NCBI RefSeq assembly: GCF_000189635.1
Contig: NW_002476322.1
Location: forward strand, 186,001 to 250,000
Direction of reading: 5' to 3'
DNA: 64,000 nucleotides
Source of the DNA: Tetrahymena thermophila SB210
Taxonomy: Eukaryota > Ciliophora > Oligohymenophorea > Hymenostomatida > Tetrahymenidae
Positions 49,255 to 62,416 of this stretch are shown one piece after another (position 1 is the stretch's first letter; each line of letters begins with the position of its first letter). Below the pieces are notes generated by a model. It was given only the letters and a program-made list of their open reading frames with translations, ran no database searches and was not told where the DNA came from. Both the position numbers and the translations under genes were made by a program.

Positions 49255-51683
49255 TCATTAAGGAAAGAAAAAGGTTTTGTAAGAAGTAGCGAGTCTTTAT
49301 ATAAGGAAGAGAGGATTGGAGTTTTTTCTTAAGAAATAAAAATGTTAAATATTAATTTTCTCATCTTTTTTTTACATTATTCTATTCCTGAATGTAGATT
49401 CGAAGCAGTAGATCATGAAGAGGTCATCGATCAGATATATTAATTTAAGGTCTTCTTCATTCAGTATAGATAGTACGTTTTAGCTATTTTGATGAGCATG
49501 GTTCATGACTTTGTTAGATATTCTCTATAAGTCATATAAAAAAATTTGTAATATTTCCCCTATTACAATAGATTCGTAATTTAAATTTAAAACATTATCG
49601 TTTGAATTAACAATAATTTGCTTGTCTTCTATGCCAATTTTATCAATTGTGCTTAACAGATTTTCCAGTTTTTATTTATAAATATTAAAGTTTTCTTAAA
49701 ATATCTTAGATTCCTACCTTAGTTTATCTTCGTAGCTTTATTTCATAATTAAATTTTTTGAAAAATAATTCCAATGATCCCTTGAAATGACAATTACAGA
49801 ATTTGAAAAGCCTATTTAGCTCATTAAATTATTGTTTTAATTCTTCACTGATTTTCCCAAATTATTGGTCTACTTTTAATTGTTAATATTTGAATTTGTG
49901 ATATTTAAATTATTTATCATAGTGTATTTCGATTATTGTAGAACTTAATTATTGCTTTGGATTAAACCAAAATTAGAATTAGAACCTGCTCCTCCTTTTA
50001 GGAGATGAGCACTTCTTTTTTATTCAATGTCGTTTAGCAATTCTTTTGAAATTATATTTGCTCTTTTGCATAATATATAAAGTACTTTTGCTTCAATCAA
50101 TTTGGCTTCTTTTTGTGTGCCAAAAAATAGTTGAAGCCTTTCAAATGACTCTTTGAAATTTTTCGCAGTATTGTACACAAAAAAATACAGCTATCTCTCT
50201 TAGTCTATATATTCCTTTAAATCTTGCATTAATTTACTATTTTTTTCTCCCTGTTAGATATCATTTATACAATTATTTCCTCTATATATTTACTAATGAA
50301 CAACATCAATGCTTGTTATCTTTTTACTCTTTCCAAGAGTACTCATTTAATTATCAATTTCATCGCTCTATGCTAAATGAGCATTTCCAGAGCCATTTAA
50401 GCTAGTTTGTTTCATATTATTTATAGAGCTAGATAGATTTGTATCTTTTTCATTAGACTTTTGAGAAGTCGCAAGTTAACTCGAATCAATAAAAGAAGCA
50501 GTAAATAGCTACTTTGCATAACTTTAGTCTTCAAGCTATTCTTTGAGCTCTTCATGCTCATTATTTTATTCATCATTCTCGCATTCTTCTTAGTATTCAT
50601 CATAGATAACCTCTTAAGCATAATCAAATGTGAATATAGGACAAGTAAATAATTCATCCCAATCAATTCTCTTCTCTTCTTCCACTTAAAGCATTTTATG
50701 TAGAAGCTATTTTATTTATGGACTAAGTTTTTCTTCATTTTCTTAACTGAACTTTAAAACAGGATTTTATTTTATATTTTTAACCAAATGCACATCAGTA
50801 CCACCCCACCATGGAAAAGATGCTTCTCTTCTCTCTGGATTGTAACAAAGCATAAAATATAAAGTTACTCCTAAACTCCAAATTTCACTCTTTGTTGTGT
50901 ATGCTTTGCCTTTAATTAAAACATTAAAAATTATCAAAACATTACAAATAAAATATTGTAATTATTTGTTTTCTAAAGAAGTACAGACAGATTTTTTAGT
51001 AAATGCTAAATGATATTTTTTCAAAAAATATTAAACAGTTCATTTTTTCATTAATAAATCCTTCCAATATCAACTATTAAAAAAGAATATTTACCTTCTA
51101 AAATTTATAAAGCTGTATAAAGAGGAGAACCTGTATAGGAGTAAAACTAATCATTCTCTTCAACAAATTGCTTTGAAAAGCCGAAATCTGCAATTTTTAT
51201 TAATCCATTATTTAAGAGTATGTTAGCTGGTTTTATATCTCCATGCCTTCTTTTTTTCTCTTTGATTAAATATTTAAAAGCGTTTATGATTTGAGAAAAC
51301 AAATATAAACATTCTCTTTCTTCTGGCCTATTTTCTTCTATAAATTTTTCTAAGCTTCCTCCAGAACAATACTCCATAATGAGATAAAGATGCTTATCAG
51401 TCTTTTTGGCATTTATAAATCTTATTATATTTGGGTGATTTAGCTCCTTCAAGCTATTTATCTCTCGAATTGCAGCTTCTTTTTTTTTCGTAAAAGTGTC
51501 TAAATTTACATTTTTTCTTGATAACAATGTTTCTTTGATTGCAAACAATCTACCATAATTATTTATTTCATATCCTTTATAAACATTTCCATATTGTCCA
51601 CTTCCTAATATGCTGTTTGAGTCTATCAAATAGTTATCTATTATCTTGAACACCTTTTATTTATCTGCCTAATATTCATTCAT
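49255..51683 (-). CDS. ULK/ATG1-like serine/threonine protein kinase with altered motifs
   Basis: Two exons (51683-51095, 50909-49255) split by a 185-nt intron; 747 residues. The kinase domain is N-terminal (about residues 15-290): glycine loop GSGQYGNVYKG (27-37), Lys50 in FAIK, catalytic HGDIKPANIL (147-156) and DFGFSK (166-171). Then GSPLYTALQIL and SEIWSLGVTLYFMLC. GSPLY plus DFGF is typical of the ULK/ATG1 group, which is greatly expanded in ciliates. The catalytic Asp and Lys are present, but HRD is HGD and the APE motif is ALQ, its Gln coded by TAA. The C-terminal 450 residues are Gln/Ser/Lys-rich with helical parts (YFFVYNTAKNFKESFERLQL). I chose the ATG ten codons upstream of V11 because it is the first in frame. 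Activity is uncertain. Confidence 0.9.
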
Positions 51684-53221
51684 AGAAAAATTCCTTCCTT
51701 CTTAAACTATATCTTTATTTTACTTTGCTATTTTTTCAGCTTTATATCAGCTATTTTTGCTTAAAGTTTTTCAAGAATTACTTATTATTATTTTTAATTG
51801 TAAATCCTATAACTAAAAAGCATTCAATTAGCATTTATAAATATTTCTTTTGATTAGCCTTTCATTCAATTTTTTATTTACACTAAATATTTGTTCTATT
51901 ATTTTATCATAATTTAAATGTAAAATTCTATGAATTCTTTGTTATAAAATTATCTAAAAATTTTAATTTCTGCTTAAAATTATTTCTTTATTGCTTAATA
52001 ATTCTATAATTGAAAAATTAAATACTATTTTTGATCATTTTTAGTCAATTAGATATTTGTCTATATTAGCTATTTTAAATTAATAAGCTTGCTCAATAAA
52101 TAATTTAAAAATTATAGAGCACTTAAAGTAGAAAAAAATACATTATTAAAAAAACAATTTAATGAATACAAGTTTTTTATCATCTCAATAATAATATCTA
52201 TAAAATATCAGGAGATTATAATTCATTAAAATAATCAAATAAATTTTTAAGCATCGGCAGAATAAATTTTTTAAAAGTTTAAAATAATTAATTATATTGT
52301 TTTGTTTTTATTTATCCTTAGAGTAAAATCAAATAAATTTACTCAAAAAACTAAGCTAAATTCTTTAATAATTAAAACATAGAAAATAACTTCGATCCAA
52401 ATGAAAGTTACATACATAAAGTAAATTCAAAGTTAATTGTATTAAAATTATAATTAACTTTAATCATTTCTAAATTTGTGTAATTTAATATAATTTAGAT
52501 GTATTTATTTTGGCATATTTAGCAAAATTTAAAATTATAAAATTAATTATTAATTAGTTATTATTATAAATTTTATATTTCTTTTTAAAGAAATTGTCTA
52601 AAATAATCAATTTATTATTAAAATAAAAAGAATTTTAATAAATAAAAATATTTTTTCAACTTTTTTATAAAATTAAACAATTTTAATAGAAATAAAAATT
52701 TATTTTCGAAAATAAAAGCAACAATTAAAAATCCTTTTAATAGAATAATTAAGTAGATTTCAATTTAATGATTCAAATTATTATATAAAAACAATATTAG
52801 TAAGATAGATATGATCCGTTGATTTTATTATATTTCTATGTGTTTTTTTGAATTTTTTTCTTTTAATAGTGAAGAAACAAACAAATAGTTAAAAACAGAC
52901 AGGTATTTATATATTTATTTATTCATTTATTCATTCTTTTAAACTTAATAAAGCGAAAAAATATAAAGAAAGCAAAAAGAAAAAAATTTAACGTAGAAAT
53001 TTAATAGCACTTTAGTAATTTTTTCAATATAATCTCTTTTTATAATAATTTTGTTTTACTTCAAAAATTAATAAGATAATCGAAAATACTAAATAGATAA
53101 TTTAATAGCAAATAGTCATTCACTAATTAATAGATTAAACTCACTAAAAAAACAGATACATACAGAGATAAAACAAAACTTGTTCTCTAGTTGCATAAAT
53201 TATAGAAAAATATCCATCCAA
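51684..53221. other. Divergent promoter region, AT-rich
   Basis: About 1.5 kb between divergently transcribed kinase and DENN genes. It must contain both promoters. No conserved element could be picked out by eye, and no reading frame looks coding. Confidence 0.5.
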
Positions 53222-56200
53222 ATGAATACAAAAGAGGGATTATCAAAGGATAAAGATTAGCAATTTATAAAGAGTTTATTGGATGCTTCCGAAAAGCACA
53301 ATAAAAACCTCAGTGAACTCATTGTGATTTTGAAAAAAGTAATAGAATTTAGTTTAGTATCAAAAATATAAATTAAGCAAAGAAATATGAGCAAAAATAC
53401 ATAGCTTTTTTAACTTAAAATGAGCCTGAATTATTAAAAACATAAATTAAACAAATACAACATTTTATTTTTTTAATATTTAAAATTTTGTTTAAAAATT
53501 TAACAAAGAATATCGAAGAAGAGAAGTCTAAAGTGTAAAAGCTAACTAAAGAAAATGTAGATTTAAAGAAAGAGTTATAGTAAAAAGGTCTGCACTTAAA
53601 AAAAGCAGAAAAAGAAATTATTGCATTTAAGTAAAATGAGTAGAAGTAAAATGGGATAATAAAAGGATTACAGGATAACTTAGAAAAATATAGGTTACAG
53701 TTAAATAATTATTTTTTAAAATCAAAAGTAGATGAAAGTTCTTCGACATCTATTAATAGCGCAGTCTCAATTCAAAACACAGGTACATAATAAACTTTAC
53801 TTTAAATTCTATTAAATATCTAGCTCTTCATTTATTTCAAGTGATAAGAAATCAAAAAGTTAGATAAATCACTCAATAACTATCCTAAAAACAATCTTGC
53901 TTAAAATAGATTTTTACTTCAATTAAATAAAACAACAAGGATTATTTAATATATAAAAACTTTCAAAAAGAAACGTTTAACGAATACAATTTATCTTTCT
54001 TTCTATCAATCAATCAATTTACTTTAATAAATTTTCTTAACTATTTTCTATATAAATTGCTTAAATACTTTTTCATTTAAAAATTGGAATAAATATAAAA
54101 TAAAAATTTTTAAGATTAATAAAATAATTAAAAATTATAATATTTTTTTAAATATTTTTAATATTTAAAATTAGATAAATCATCAATAACAGCAACCAAC
54201 ACACAGTTAAAATATAACTATAGTACATTTTTAAATGGCTAAGATGGAAAAGAGAACTCTACTAATTAGTTTACTAAGAAAGGAAATGGAAAAAACAATG
54301 ATTTTTACAAAGAAGTAACTGACTAAGCTAATCCTTCTTTGACTAACGTACTCAGTGCTACTTCAATTCAGCAGTCTTAATCAAAAGCTTCAAAACATGC
54401 AGTGTCTAAAACTCCAAATTAATCTGATAAAGAAAATAGTTCAATGATAACTTACGGCAAGCATTCCTTGGAATCAAATGAATCTAAAAGAAAACCATTT
54501 TATTCGATACACTAAAGTTCTTCGAATTCAGTTTATTAAAATGTATTGGCTGGCACTAAAATTAAGTAAAATAGTAGCATGAGCTTCAATCAAGAGGATA
54601 GCATTTAGAACAATTTATAATTTTAGAACTAAAAGATAAGTTTAAATATCGAAAAGTGTGATAATAATTTAAAAGACTGCAGCAACTTAGAAATAGAAAA
54701 ATAGTAAATAAGCAATGATAATAATTCTATTTCTTTATAAAAAAAGAAGAATACTTTTTACAGTTCTAAGAGTGCTGTTTAGTCAAAAACAAATTTGTAG
54801 GTAAACCAAAATAGCTCTTAATCAACTGTAATACAGTCATAAATACCTTTAAATTATAATCAACAATAAACACAACATACCAGATAAGCAAGTGATAATA
54901 TCAACTAGAAAATTTACAATTAATAAATTTATAAAAATCTTTCTCCTAGCCATAGTTAAAACTCTTCTTATTTAAGCAGCAATTTAAACAATCCTTAGAA
55001 CAACATTTTAATACAAAATGATTAAATAGCTACACTTCAGTACAATTAGATAAAAGAAGATTAATAAGCTCAATAATAAATTATTCAAAAAAACTTAGGA
55101 GTCAACTCTGTCATGAATTACTTAAGTAAAGCTGGCCAAAATCCAATATTTAAAGCCAACAGCATTAGAAAGGAAAAGGATTTCGTTAATACTGCTATCG
55201 GAAGCAATAACAAAAATGCTAATAATGTGAATAACAACAACGAATAAGTTAATCAAAACTCTAATTCTTCAGAAAATGACATAAAGCTCATTATTGTTAG
55301 TAATTAGAGTTAAATATATTCTCCAAACAATAAAAACAAAAGTTAATGTGATGAATAGTTTGAGAATAAGAATAACAAAATCGAGAATGAAAAATTTGAG
55401 GTAAAGTAGGGAAATTAAGTTAGTCAGGTTACACAAAACTAATAGAATTCTTTTAGTAATTACTAATCTTCCAAACCAGCTCAGTAATAAAATAATTAGT
55501 TTGGAAAGAGTAAGTTCATATTTTAGGACTAAGTTTACTCAACTGCTGCATACAATCCTAATAATTAGAATTAAACTCAGGATTTTAACACTTTCGAATT
55601 CAATAATTAAGCAAATGTGCTAAATAAAAAGTTTTCAGATGTAGAAATAAAAAGTGTAGGAATTGACAGACTTTCTAGTTTTAGTAACAAAAAATAAATA
55701 GAAGAGCAATTAAAAAGTCCTAAATTTTTGTAAAAAGATACAATCGATCAGTAGTTTTCTAAGGCTAGCTAGCAATATACAAATTAAAAAACAGGAATAA
55801 ACAGTATGTATTTAAAGAGTAGACATGAAAGTATTGGAAATAGTGAAGGAATTACTTATCAATTGAGTAATTTAAACAATTTAAACAGAAAAAGTAGCAA
55901 TAATGATTTAGCTTTGTAGTAAATTATGGGTTAGAAAACTCCAACTAATGCTCAGGCTGAAATGCAACAACGATCTCTTTCAAACTAAGGAAAGATCGTT
56001 TACTATAATAACTCCAAGCCAAAAAAAGAAGAGGATGTTACAATTACAGTTGAAGATGTTTTGGACACTATAGCAAACGTAGAAGAAGATGCAGATGAAG
56101 CGGCTAATTTAGAAAATTTAAGTGGATCTCATTTTAAATTTATGATGAAAACTTCATGCAAAAATATCAGAATTAAAACTGAGCAGTATTTTTCAAAGAT

Positions 56201-59001
56201 AGAAAATCCTAGTCTTTCTACTTTTAATAAAAAGTAAAAGGAGTTTTAGATACAACAATAATAGCAACAAATGGACATGCCTTAATTTGTTTAAAATAAT
56301 CTTGCTTAAAATATTCAAAACTATACAAGTAATTAGTACGACCCATACAGCAACTATAATTAAATTACAGAATAGCTAATTAATGTAGATGATTTGTCTA
56401 ATTAGTATAGCTACTTATACACAAACAATCCTTATTGCCATACAATTAACTAGCATACACATGAAACAGCAAGATTAAACACAGAAGAAGTAAGCAAAAG
56501 CATTTATGAAAAACATCAATCAGTCGAGACTTATAATTAAATAAACAACAAGATGACTAATTTCAAAAATTAAAGCTAACTCTCTAATTTAAATTGTATT
56601 TCGATTTCTCCTAGTAACAATTAAAGTATTTCAGCTATTCAGTAGGTATAGGTAGAGAATGTTTTAGAAAGGAAGATTAAAAATAAATACAGCATTCATG
56701 AAAAAAAAGAGCCTGGAAAAATGAAGAAATATTTGGAAGAAAATTAAATGACTGATATTGGAAACAGGATATTTGAAGGATTGATGATTTATGGACCAGA
56801 TAAACAAGAGATAAATAATTTAAAGCCATCTTAAACAAAAGAAGTATTCAGGTAAAACTTATTTTTTTTAAATTAATGATTTCAATTAATTTTAAATGTA
56901 AAGTTTAACTCCTTAGCTATATTTTAAGTACCCCGAAAACTCATAAATAGAGAAGGGGAGAGAAGATGTATTCTAATAATTTGCTTTCCCTTTTGGAGTA
57001 GAAACTCAATAAATTCGTCTGACCGATTCTCTTTCATAGTTAAATGAGATTATCTTTTCTAACAACATGGCAGAAGCAAATAATAATTGTTTTGTATTTG
57101 CCATAAAATCTGAAGAATCTTACAAATTTTAAAAAAATAAAGAAGGTTCTATTTACAAGCAAAATGAACATCAAGAGCTACTTGATATTTGCAATCCTTC
57201 TAATCTTCTATATGGAATTTGTTTCCGAGTAAAAGAGCTTGTTGAAAATGTAAATATTTTAAAACTAAATGATAGTAATTGTATTTATTTATTAACTTAT
57301 TTATTTTAAAAGGGATAAAATAAAAACTGTTGGAAGACTAACAAATTATTCTGCTTTTTAACTTACTATCCATTTCACAGATTTTTCCTAGATATAATAT
57401 CATCTATGTTAAGTAATCAAAACAATTTATTTTTACATATTAAAAACAAATAATTATTAAATAGATTAAATGAAGATGAAGAGAATCGAATATTTCTCGA
57501 GAATTCAGGAAAATATCAGACATGATCCATCAGCTTTGTCTAAGCTTGAAAATGAGTTCTTCTATAATGTAATTAAATTCTATATAAACAAAATTAAGAT
57601 AATTTACTTTTAAATTTTTTATTAAAATGTTTGATTTTTACATCTATCTTTTAAAAGAAAATGAAAATAATTTTTTTTAAAATTTAGTTCTTGAACAAAG
57701 AATGCAAGGAACTCCTTGAAGAGCTAAAAAAAATAGCACTACCAAGCATATCAAATAGACTTTAATTAAATTTTAATGGGGAATGTTTTTCTTATTAAGT
57801 ACCAAATAGAGAAGAAGCTAAACATATTGAGGCTGAATGGGGATGCAGTTTAGTCCTTTCAAGTTTTGAGAAAGAATTATTTGTAAATATCTTTCTTTCT
57901 TTGCTACTAGAACAAAGCGTAGTTTTTGTGTCTAGTAATTCAGCCCTGCTGTCTTCTACAATGCTACTTTTCCATTCACTTTTAAAACCCTTTAGATGGC
58001 ATCATCCTCTTATTTTTAATTTACCCAACAACTTCACCCATTTGATGGATATTCCTGTTCCTATTTTAGTAGGACTAAACAAAGACAAAACATATGTTTA
58101 TCAAAATAATCTTGCCCAAAAGCATGAGAACTGTTTATTTGTCTTGCTTGACGAAAACATAGAATTATTAAACTCAGATCTTGTTTCACATATTTAGGAT
58201 TCATTATTTTATTAGCATGTAAATTTTTAAAACAAAAAATTGTTTTGTTTATTAAAAAATTAATTATTTTAAATATTAGCTTGTTGAAAAAGTTAGCAAC
58301 TACTTTGATGATCTCGAAAGAGACAACACAGATGATAGCAATAACATGAATTATTCAAATTAGAATGACTCTAGTAATAATAATATGAGCAATAGCTAAA
58401 ATAGCAATTACAAAGAGATTTTAAGTCATTCAAACAACAATACTAACAATGCTAATAGTAATAGCTAAATTAACTTTTCAAATAATTTGTTGGGAAGTAA
58501 TACTAAAAAAGGCAATTCTATATTCTAGCAGTAACACAATAGGTCAAAATCATTTATCATAAACGCAGCAACAGATGCATTTAATACTCTCCTTGGAAGC
58601 AAAAATAAAAATAGTAAATCAAATGGACCTCAATCCTAACAATTTATAAATTCAAACTCTACACATAGAAGAAAGAAAACAATTATAACTTACCCTAACC
58701 ATCAAGAAAAAACAGCTTGCATGAAAATACTGCAAACCTGTTCAGACTTTTTAATCTAAAACATAATTTAGTAGATGCCTGCAAATCCTCCTTATTAATC
58801 TGTATAAATTAAAATTAGTTTCTTTCTTTTTTATAATAAATATTTTAATAATTTAAAATATAGAATAATATACTTAATTTCGAAGAAATAGAGAAGCAAA
58901 TGATTAAAAATTTAGGAAAAAATGATAGCTTTTTACATAATTTGGTTAAAACATAGCTTTTTACTGTATACGCTGAAGAAAAATACGAGTTAAATAATTG
59001 A
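53222..59001 (+). CDS. DENN-domain protein, probable Rab guanine-nucleotide exchange factor
   Basis: Nine exons join in exact phase: 53222-53338, 53509-53782, 54175-56851, 56904-57249, 57313-57412, 57465-57568, 57688-58218, 58280-58801, 58864-59001; 1,602 residues. DENN proteins activate Rab GTPases in membrane traffic. The tripartite module is C-terminal: uDENN from about residue 1023 (LTPQLYFKYPENSQ, FAFPFG, LYGICFRVKEL), cDENN (LFCFLTYYPFHRFFLDIISS, LLLEQSVVFVSSNSALLSST, KPFRWHHPLIFNLP, DIPVPILVGLN) and a dDENN end (SFLHNLVKTQLFTVYAEE). Residues 1-130 form a coiled coil. About 880 Gln/Asn/Ser-rich residues lie between them. The exon 3/4 junction uses TGTAAAG as acceptor, not the later TTAG, because only that keeps frame. 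A low-complexity loop also splits cDENN from dDENN. Confidence 0.92.
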
Positions 59002-60241
59002 AATTACACACATTGATTTGGTTTAAAATAACCACCAATCAAGTATTTACCTGCAAAAAACAAACAAACAAACAAACTAATAAAAAATAACATAATTAAG
59101 AAAACTATCAGACTAATTTTTATATAAAATAAATTAAAAACGTTTTATACTAACTAAATAATAACAAATAACATTAACATATTTATAAAACTATAATATA
59201 TAAATGTAAATAATTAATTAATTAATTTTCAGCTAATTGTATATAAAATTAATTCAATAAATAACAAATTAATAAATTATTCTTTTATTTTATTTAAAAT
59301 ACATAATAAGCCAATCTAAAAATATTAATAAAGAAATTATTTAATTTCATAATTAAAAGAATTTTATTTAATTATTTATTAAATATAAGAAAAAATTTGA
59401 GGAATGAAATTCAACTTTTGCCATCATTTAAAATGTTAAATGATCAAACTATATTTAATGTAACAGAAAATATTGAAAACATATCAAATTTTGATAAATT
59501 TTATACAAAATAATGTTAAAAATTGACCTTTAATAATGGTTAGATTTTAAATTACATAAAAAGTATTTAAAAATAGAACATTATAATTTAACACTTTTTT
59601 TAGCTATATAAAAATACTTAAATTACAAACTACCTACAATTCCAATATCAAAATTTATCTAGAGGAATTGTTTAAGTAAAACAAGAATAAAATATTATCA
59701 AAAACTCAATAAAAATTACAGTTTATAATTTAAAAAATACTTTATAGATAAAATGAATCAATTATTTAAAAGAGGTTGTTTAATTTTAGAATTAAAATAA
59801 TTTGATTTAATTATTTATCAAAAAAAAACATGTAAATGATTGTAAATAAAATTTAGTCATGGCTTTAAAAATTAAATGATAAAATTGTATTTAATACAAC
59901 CAAAAATTGCTGATAAAATCTAAAATTTTCATAAATCTTAAACAATTAGTTAATTATTGAACTTATCAATTTTTGGATTTTAATTAATTAAGTATTTAAA
60001 AGAGGACCTTTACAATTTTTATAATACAATTTTAGATAAATGAATATTAATTAAATAACAAATTACCTTCAGTTTTAATACAACATAAATAATTTTATAT
60101 ATAAAATACACTAGGGTAATCATAAAAACATTTATTTCTAAATTTAGAAAAGAATGAAATCAAATAATAATATTTTTATACACATAAATTACTTTTAGTA
60201 ATTTTTTTTATTTTAAAATGTTAATTATAAAATCACTTCAA
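59002..60241. repeat. Intergenic DNA with a diverged ~436-bp tandem duplication
   Basis: No gene is seen between the convergent DENN and importin-like genes. Two segments (about 59330-59690 and 59770-60130) share ordered blocks: TTAAATGAT followed by TATTTAAT, then AAGTATTTAAAA, then a CAAACTACCT/CAAATTACCT block, offset by about 436 bp. Identity is low, so the duplication is old. Confidence 0.45.
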
Positions 60242-62416
60242 TCAGTCAATGTATTCGTCAAGAATACTACTTAATTGTAAAATTATGTCTGTTGAGTGAA
60301 GTGAGTTAATAAGTTTTGTTATAATGTTGTTGCCTGCAGGATTAGATTGGAATTTAAGAGCCCAATAATTATCGCTTGTGTGCTTTAAGGTTTACATTTT
60401 GTTTATTTAATTGTGGTTAGCTTCTTCTATATCTTCATGTTCTTCTTCGAATTCTTCGTTGTCATTACATTCTTCTGATTTTAAAAGAGACTCTAATAGG
60501 GTAAGAGCAGATTTAATAATTGCAGATTCATTTTCAGGATCCATCTTTTGAATGATAATATTTATTATATTGGTAGGACGAAGTTTGTAGTCAATAATTT
60601 ATTTTGGTGCTCTGTCAACAAAAGCTGAAAGAGTTTTTAAGGATTCTACTTAAAGTTGTGTGTTATTTGTTTAATGATTAATTAATTACAATAATCTGCA
60701 TATTATATTCTAATCATTTTCACATATTTAATCAAATTGGCTCTAAGTGGCAGAAATTAAAATATCAAAGAGACAAATAAGTCCTGTTATTACCAAATTG
60801 TTATAGTTAGAGTAAATTAAATTTTTTATATAGTCTAAAATTTAGAAAGTGTCGATAACTAATTCTATTTAATCTTCTTCACCCATCAGCAATCCATTCA
60901 TGAGCTCGCCATATATTTAAATTCTTTGGCTATTTTCTTAGTTTTATTCTTCGACTGGTAGTATTTGAGATTGTGAAAACACTAAAAAGCTTATATTGTT
61001 GCTAATATATTCATCTAAATCATCAGCTTCCATCATTTCAATAATATTTAAAAGACAAGCTCCAAGATTTTCTTCAATTTATGCTAATTCTTCGTAGATC
61101 TTTTATTCCTCAGGTGGTCTGAATCTTTATTTTTTTTGAAGAGTGTTTATTTCTTCACTTAATTCTTCCTCTTCTTCATCTAAATTACTTTTCATACCTT
61201 AATTTTAGTACTCATGAGGGAGAGTTTAATAAAACTTTTAAAGAGCCACTAGTTGTTTTGATTTCTCATTTAAATCTTTACAAATTAGGAATAGAAGTTC
61301 TTGGCATATCTAGATGAGCATATCCTTATTAGGTTGGTCAATAAGATCTTTGTTGGATGAAATATTTGATAAAATGCTGCTTAAGTGAACTAACAATTTG
61401 CGATAGAAGCTATCAATCTTTAATTCGTTATTTACATTTGCTTCAGTCTACATGTCAAATTACTAAATTTAGTGTAATTATTATTATTATTCTTAAATGC
61501 TTTTTTAAATATCTGTCATTAGAGTGAGTATTTATCTAGTTATTTCTTTCTCAGCTAAAATTTTGATGTGCTCGCTATTGTTTCTTGAGGCTATGTGATC
61601 AAGCAAATTTACAGAAAATAAGATCATCTTTGACTTTTGCTTGTAGAAATTAGAAGAAATCATAATATTGATAAAGTAATTAATAATTCCTAATGAAAAA
61701 CAATCGTCTAAAGCCTTTTCAGAGTTTAAGCAAACATTGACTAAGTATTAAAAAACTTTACATAACAGTGCTTCAGCACCTTATAAATCTAAAGACATAG
61801 CAAATTGCATTGTGTTAATGATATTTTAAAGATACTCAAACAAGCGGATGTGCACTTAACTTTACTCAAACAAATGACAATTTTTCTCACTTACTTGCTT
61901 AAAGAGGTCCTCATACTTCAATAAAGGTTAAAGGACTTCCTTCAGTAAACTCTAAGCAATTAATATATCAGTTTAAACAGCGTTATCTAAATATATTTAT
62001 TAAGAATTATTCTAAATCAGTTATTGAGTGCTTTTTTAAATATAATCTACAAATTCAACTACAAGTTAATCTATTTCTTATAAGCTATATATAAGGTAAA
62101 CCTTCAAGCTGTTGCTAGAAGTAAGGTTTGATTAATTAGAATTTAAGTAAGTTTGTTGATTCAATACTTGAGATTCCTTAGTTTAGAATGGGGAAATGCT
62201 AAATATATTCTACTAATTATTTCCAGTTGAGCTGTTTAGAGCGTGCTTTTCTTGAGATGAAGTAGAAGAGGAAGAAGTAGTTTCTTCTTCTTCAAATAGC
62301 TTTTAGATCAATTTTTTTCTGTTTGCACTAAAAGTCTTAGCCTATTTATTTTTTCTAATTTCAACTCTAAAGTCTTCTTTTCTGCGCTTGAGCTCTTTTT
62401 GTTCAAAATCCTCCAT
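60242..62416 (-). CDS. Divergent importin-alpha-like protein (IBB-like N-terminus, helical-repeat body)
   Basis: Single exon of 725 codons from ATG at 62416 to TGA at 60242-60244. The N-terminus LKRRKEDFRVEIRKNKQAKT resembles the importin-beta-binding (IBB) domain of importin alpha (pattern RRRRxEVxVELRKAKR). After a Ser-rich linker comes an all-helical body of about 550 residues rich in Leu/Ile with Asn/Asp-containing turns, such as NVCLNSEKALDDCFSLGIIN, LICLFDILISATQ and ALTLLESLLKSEE, consistent with armadillo repeats. Importin alpha carries NLS cargo into nuclei; ciliates have many isoforms, some specific for macro- or micronucleus. It is longer than the usual 530 residues and the WxxxN cargo-binding ladder is not obvious, so cargo binding may be changed. 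Acidic insert EEEELSEEINTLQ sits mid-protein. Confidence 0.75.
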
